Of a stretch of DNA of 64,000 nt, positions 61,937 to 64,000 are shown piece after piece. The stretch's first letter is position 1; every line of letters starts with the position of its first letter. The position numbers were made by a program, and so were the translations under genes. The notes below the pieces were generated by a model, which saw only the letters and a program-made list of their open reading frames with translations, had not been told where the DNA came from and made no database searches. This DNA comes from Rikenellaceae bacterium (GTDB taxonomy: Bacteria; Bacteroidota; Bacteroidia; Bacteroidales; Rikenellaceae): positions 62,001-126,000 of the forward strand of contig SUZL01000002.1 in assembly GCA_015059925.1 (NCBI GenBank), in the 5' to 3' direction.

Positions 61937-63464
61937 ATTAGTCCTCAAGTCCTATTTGGGCCCGCTCGTGCTGACCTTCTTCATCATCACCTTCGTACTG
62001 ATGATGAACTTCCTTTGGCGCTATATCGACGAACTCACGGGCAAGGGACTCGGTTTCGGCGTCATTATCGAGTTGTTGCTCTACGCCACCATCAACCTCA
62101 TCCCGTTGGGCCTGCCTCTTGCTATGCTTTTGGCCGCCATTATGACGATGGGTAACTTGGGCGAAAACTTCGAGCTTCAAGCTATGAAGTCGTCGGGAAT
62201 GTCGCTTATGCGCATTATGAAGCCGCTGATATGGGTTACACTCTTTATGTCGATCGCCAGCTTCTTCTTGGTCAATAACCTCGTGCCGTACGCCAACCGC
62301 AAGATGACCAGCATCCTGATCGACATCCGCCGCCAGAAGCAGGTTCTCGAGTTGCAGGATGGCCTCTTCTTCAACGGCATCGACGATATGAGCATCCGCG
62401 TCGAGCATCAGGACCCCGTCACGGGCAAGCTCGACAACGTGCTTATCTACGACAACCGCTCGGCGGGCGGCAATATGACTACGACCATCGCCGAGAGCGG
62501 CTACATCCGTCTCTCGGACGACAAACGCTACCTGCTGGTTACGCTCTACAATGGCGACAACTACCAGCACACGCGCAACAATCAGTGGTACTCGAAAAAT
62601 TCGCTGCGCCACGACAAGTTCGAGGTGCAGGACATCACCATTCCGATGGAGGGATTCGACTTCCAGCGCACCGACAACAACGAGATGATCAACGGCTCGC
62701 AGACCAAGAATATCAAGCAGTTACAGCAATCTATCGACTCGCTCGACATCGTCGTTACGGAGTCTATGGATCGCTCCTACGGCCCACTCCTGCGCGAACA
62801 TCTCTTCGTGGAGGATATTCAGGTTACGCACGTTCCCGACTCGCTCTACAAGGACAAAACGGGCTTCCACGACGCCGAGATTCTCGACTCCATCGCCCGC
62901 CTTCCCCTGCGTGAGCAGCGCGACGTCTGGAACTCGGCTCACAGCAAGGCACTCGAGTCGCGTAACGCTTTCTCGTTTGACGAGACTCTCACAAAAGACT
63001 CTCTGACACAGCTCTATAAGAGCAAGAACGACTGGCACCGCAAGCTCTCGCTGCCTATCTCCGTTATCATCTTCTTCCTTATCGGAGCGCCGCTCGGAGC
63101 CATCATCCGCAAGGGTGGATTGGGTACGCCGATCGTGATTTCGGTCTTCTTCTTCGTCGTCTATTACATCATCACGCTGATGGGCGAGAAGGCCTCGACC
63201 GAGGGAGTCTGGAGTGCCGTTATGGGTATGTGGCTCTCCTCCATCGTCCTAATGCCCGTAGCTATCTACCTGATGATCAAGGCTACGAACGACTCGTCGC
63301 TGCTCGACACCGATTGGTACTACGGCAAGTATATGGCCCTGCGCGAGCGCCTCGCGCCACACCTCAATCCCATCATCAGCCGCATCACCGGCTCGGCCGT
63401 TTGGCGCGCTTGCGCAAAGGTCGTGGGATTACTCAAACGCATTAGAAAACCCAAACAAGCATAA
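61914..63464 (+). CDS. LptF/LptG-family permease
   Basis: A 516-residue YjgP/YjgQ-type permease of the lipopolysaccharide export machine. The N-terminal helices contain LPLGLPLAMLLAAIMTMGNLGENFELQAMKSSGMS, the family signature. A long periplasmic beta-jellyroll-like part follows (about 110-370), then C-terminal membrane helices (VIIFFLIGAPLGAIIRKGGLGTPIVISVFFFVVYYI). It moves LPS with LptB and a second LptF/G subunit, neither found in the window. The start overlaps the permease gene by 23 bases, suggesting translational coupling. Confidence 0.9.
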   Translation: MRLKTIHKLVLKSYLGPLVLTFFIITFVLMMNFLWRYIDELTGKGLGFGVIIELLLYATINLIPLGLPLAMLLAAIMTMGNLGENFELQAMKSSGMSLMRIMKPLIWVTLFMSIASFFLVNNLVPYANRKMTSILIDIRRQKQVLELQDGLFFNGIDDMSIRVEHQDPVTGKLDNVLIYDNRSAGGNMTTTIAESGYIRLSDDKRYLLVTLYNGDNYQHTRNNQWYSKNSLRHDKFEVQDITIPMEGFDFQRTDNNEMINGSQTKNIKQLQQSIDSLDIVVTESMDRSYGPLLREHLFVEDIQVTHVPDSLYKDKTGFHDAEILDSIARLPLREQRDVWNSAHSKALESRNAFSFDETLTKDSLTQLYKSKNDWHRKLSLPISVIIFFLIGAPLGAIIRKGGLGTPIVISVFFFVVYYIITLMGEKASTEGVWSAVMGMWLSSIVLMPVAIYLMIKATNDSSLLDTDWYYGKYMALRERLAPHLNPIISRITGSAVWRACAKVVGLLKRIRKPKQA

Positions 63465-63466
63465 AA

Positions 63467-64000
63467 ATGACAGGCAAGGATCTTCGTATTGTATTTATGG
63501 GCACGCCCGAATTTGCCGTAGCGTCGCTGCGTCGTCTTGTGGCCGATGGCTATAACATCGTGGCCGTCGTAACCACCCCCGACAAGCCCGCTGGCCGAGG
63601 GCAGAAACTCCACCAGAGCGACGTGAAGATCGCCGCCCAAGAGTTGGGGCTTCCAATCCTTCAGCCTGAGAAGCTGCGCGACGAGGCCTTCGTCAAGGCT
63701 ATGCGGGATCTCAAGCCCGATCTGGGTATCGTCATTGCCTTCCGTATGTTGCCCGAGATCATCTGGGCTATGCCGAAGTTGGGCACGTTCAACCTCCACG
63801 CCTCGCTTCTGCCGCAATATCGCGGTGCTGCGCCCATCAATTGGGCCATCATCAACGGCGAGAAGCAGACAGGTATCACCACATTCCTGCTCAACCACGA
63901 GATTGATAAAGGTGCAATCATCGGCCAAGCCGTTGAGCCTATTCTCCCCGAGGACAACATCGGCACGCTGTACGACAAGCTGATGACACGCGGCTGTGAC
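63467..64000 (+). CDS. fmt: methionyl-tRNA formyltransferase, N-terminal part
   Basis: Fmt formylates initiator Met-tRNA with 10-formyl-THF. The ORF opens at an ATG two bases after the lptF stop and is still open at the window end, so it is absent from the ORF track. The product begins with MTGKDLRIVFMGTPEFAVASL and shows TTPDKPAGRGQKL and the active-site stretch FNLHASLLPQYRGAAPINWAI. It is homologous to PurN of this window, but the motifs identify it as Fmt. About 178 of an expected 310-320 residues are visible. Confidence 0.96.
   Translation, partial: MTGKDLRIVFMGTPEFAVASLRRLVADGYNIVAVVTTPDKPAGRGQKLHQSDVKIAAQELGLPILQPEKLRDEAFVKAMRDLKPDLGIVIAFRMLPEIIWAMPKLGTFNLHASLLPQYRGAAPINWAIINGEKQTGITTFLLNHEIDKGAIIGQAVEPILPEDNIGTLYDKLMTRGCD

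Noticed and set aside
1-64000. CRISPR array, IS element, integrase, tRNA or rRNA genes
   Set aside because: I looked for regular direct repeats with spacers, terminal inverted repeats with a transposase, and tRNA T-arm patterns and found none that hold up by eye; a covariance-model search was not possible.

Overview
The window looks like chromosomal DNA from a gut-type Bacteroidetes, most likely an Alistipes-like member of the Bacteroidales. The reasons are the promoter style (TAnnTTTG -7 boxes, TTTG-like -33 boxes), the families present (NigD-like lipoproteins, DUF3575/DUF3868, DUF4294, DUF5916, FISUMP-type lipoproteins, an Oar-like TonB receptor), a fused FeoA-FeoB, an Nqr complex, and moderately GC-rich coding sequence with AT-rich promoters. 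The genus is inferred from general resemblance. No rRNA or tRNA gene was recognised. No insertion sequence, integrase, phage gene or CRISPR array was seen, so this is core chromosome and not an island.

Layout. 1-2.9 kb: end of the nqr operon (nqrC partial, D, E, F). 3-11.2 kb: a DUF5916 outer-membrane-type protein, two NigD-like lipoproteins, a DUF1232 protein, a HAD phosphatase, mscL and a pullulanase lipoprotein. 11.2-14.9 kb (minus): feoAB, a hemerythrin/RIC-like protein and a LuxR-type regulator with a degenerate receiver. 14.9-15.5 kb: a gene-poor stretch with a probable small RNA, the pur promoter and a leader with a short ORF running through a hairpin. 15.5-25.0 kb: purE-L-M-N-H-D-folD. 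25.1-26.2 kb: an ECF sigma factor and a membrane partner. 26.4-30.1 kb (minus): pyrF-pyrE-pyrB-purT. 30.2-31.8 kb (minus): an M28 peptidase. 32.0-35.1 kb (minus): fabH-fabF-fabG. 35.3-36.9 kb: a membrane LytTR regulator, a pentanucleotide repeat and a DUF4294 protein. 37.0-44.5 kb (minus): pyrC-carA-carB-pyrK-pyrD behind a leader with attenuator-like layout. 44.5-54.2 kb: TonB receptor, YqaA-type membrane protein, DUF3575/DUF3868 pair, small lipoprotein, FISUMP lipoprotein, SusA-like amylase. 54.3-59.6 kb (minus): orphan 4-helix sensor, trkH, SPOR protein, nfeD, floA. 59.7-64 kb: mtaB, then a lone metal ABC permease, an LptF/G permease and fmt (cut by the window end).

Together the window encodes every step from bicarbonate to UMP (CarAB, PyrB, PyrC, PyrD/K, PyrE, PyrF) in two operons, and much of the IMP pathway (PurD, N/T, L, M, E, H plus FolD). 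PurF, PurK, PurC and PurB are not here.

The most notable signals are in the pyrimidine set. CarA has Ser (and a nearby Met) where the glutaminase Cys (and His) belong. PyrB carries a C-terminal tail matching the four-Cys zinc domain of the regulatory chain PyrI but lacks the nucleotide-binding domain. The pyrC operon is preceded by a promoter, a 41-codon ORF, a U-rich stretch and a rho-independent hairpin, a layout like the E. coli pyrBI attenuator. The feo operon has a perfect palindrome over its -7 box and ends in a hemerythrin/LuxR pair.
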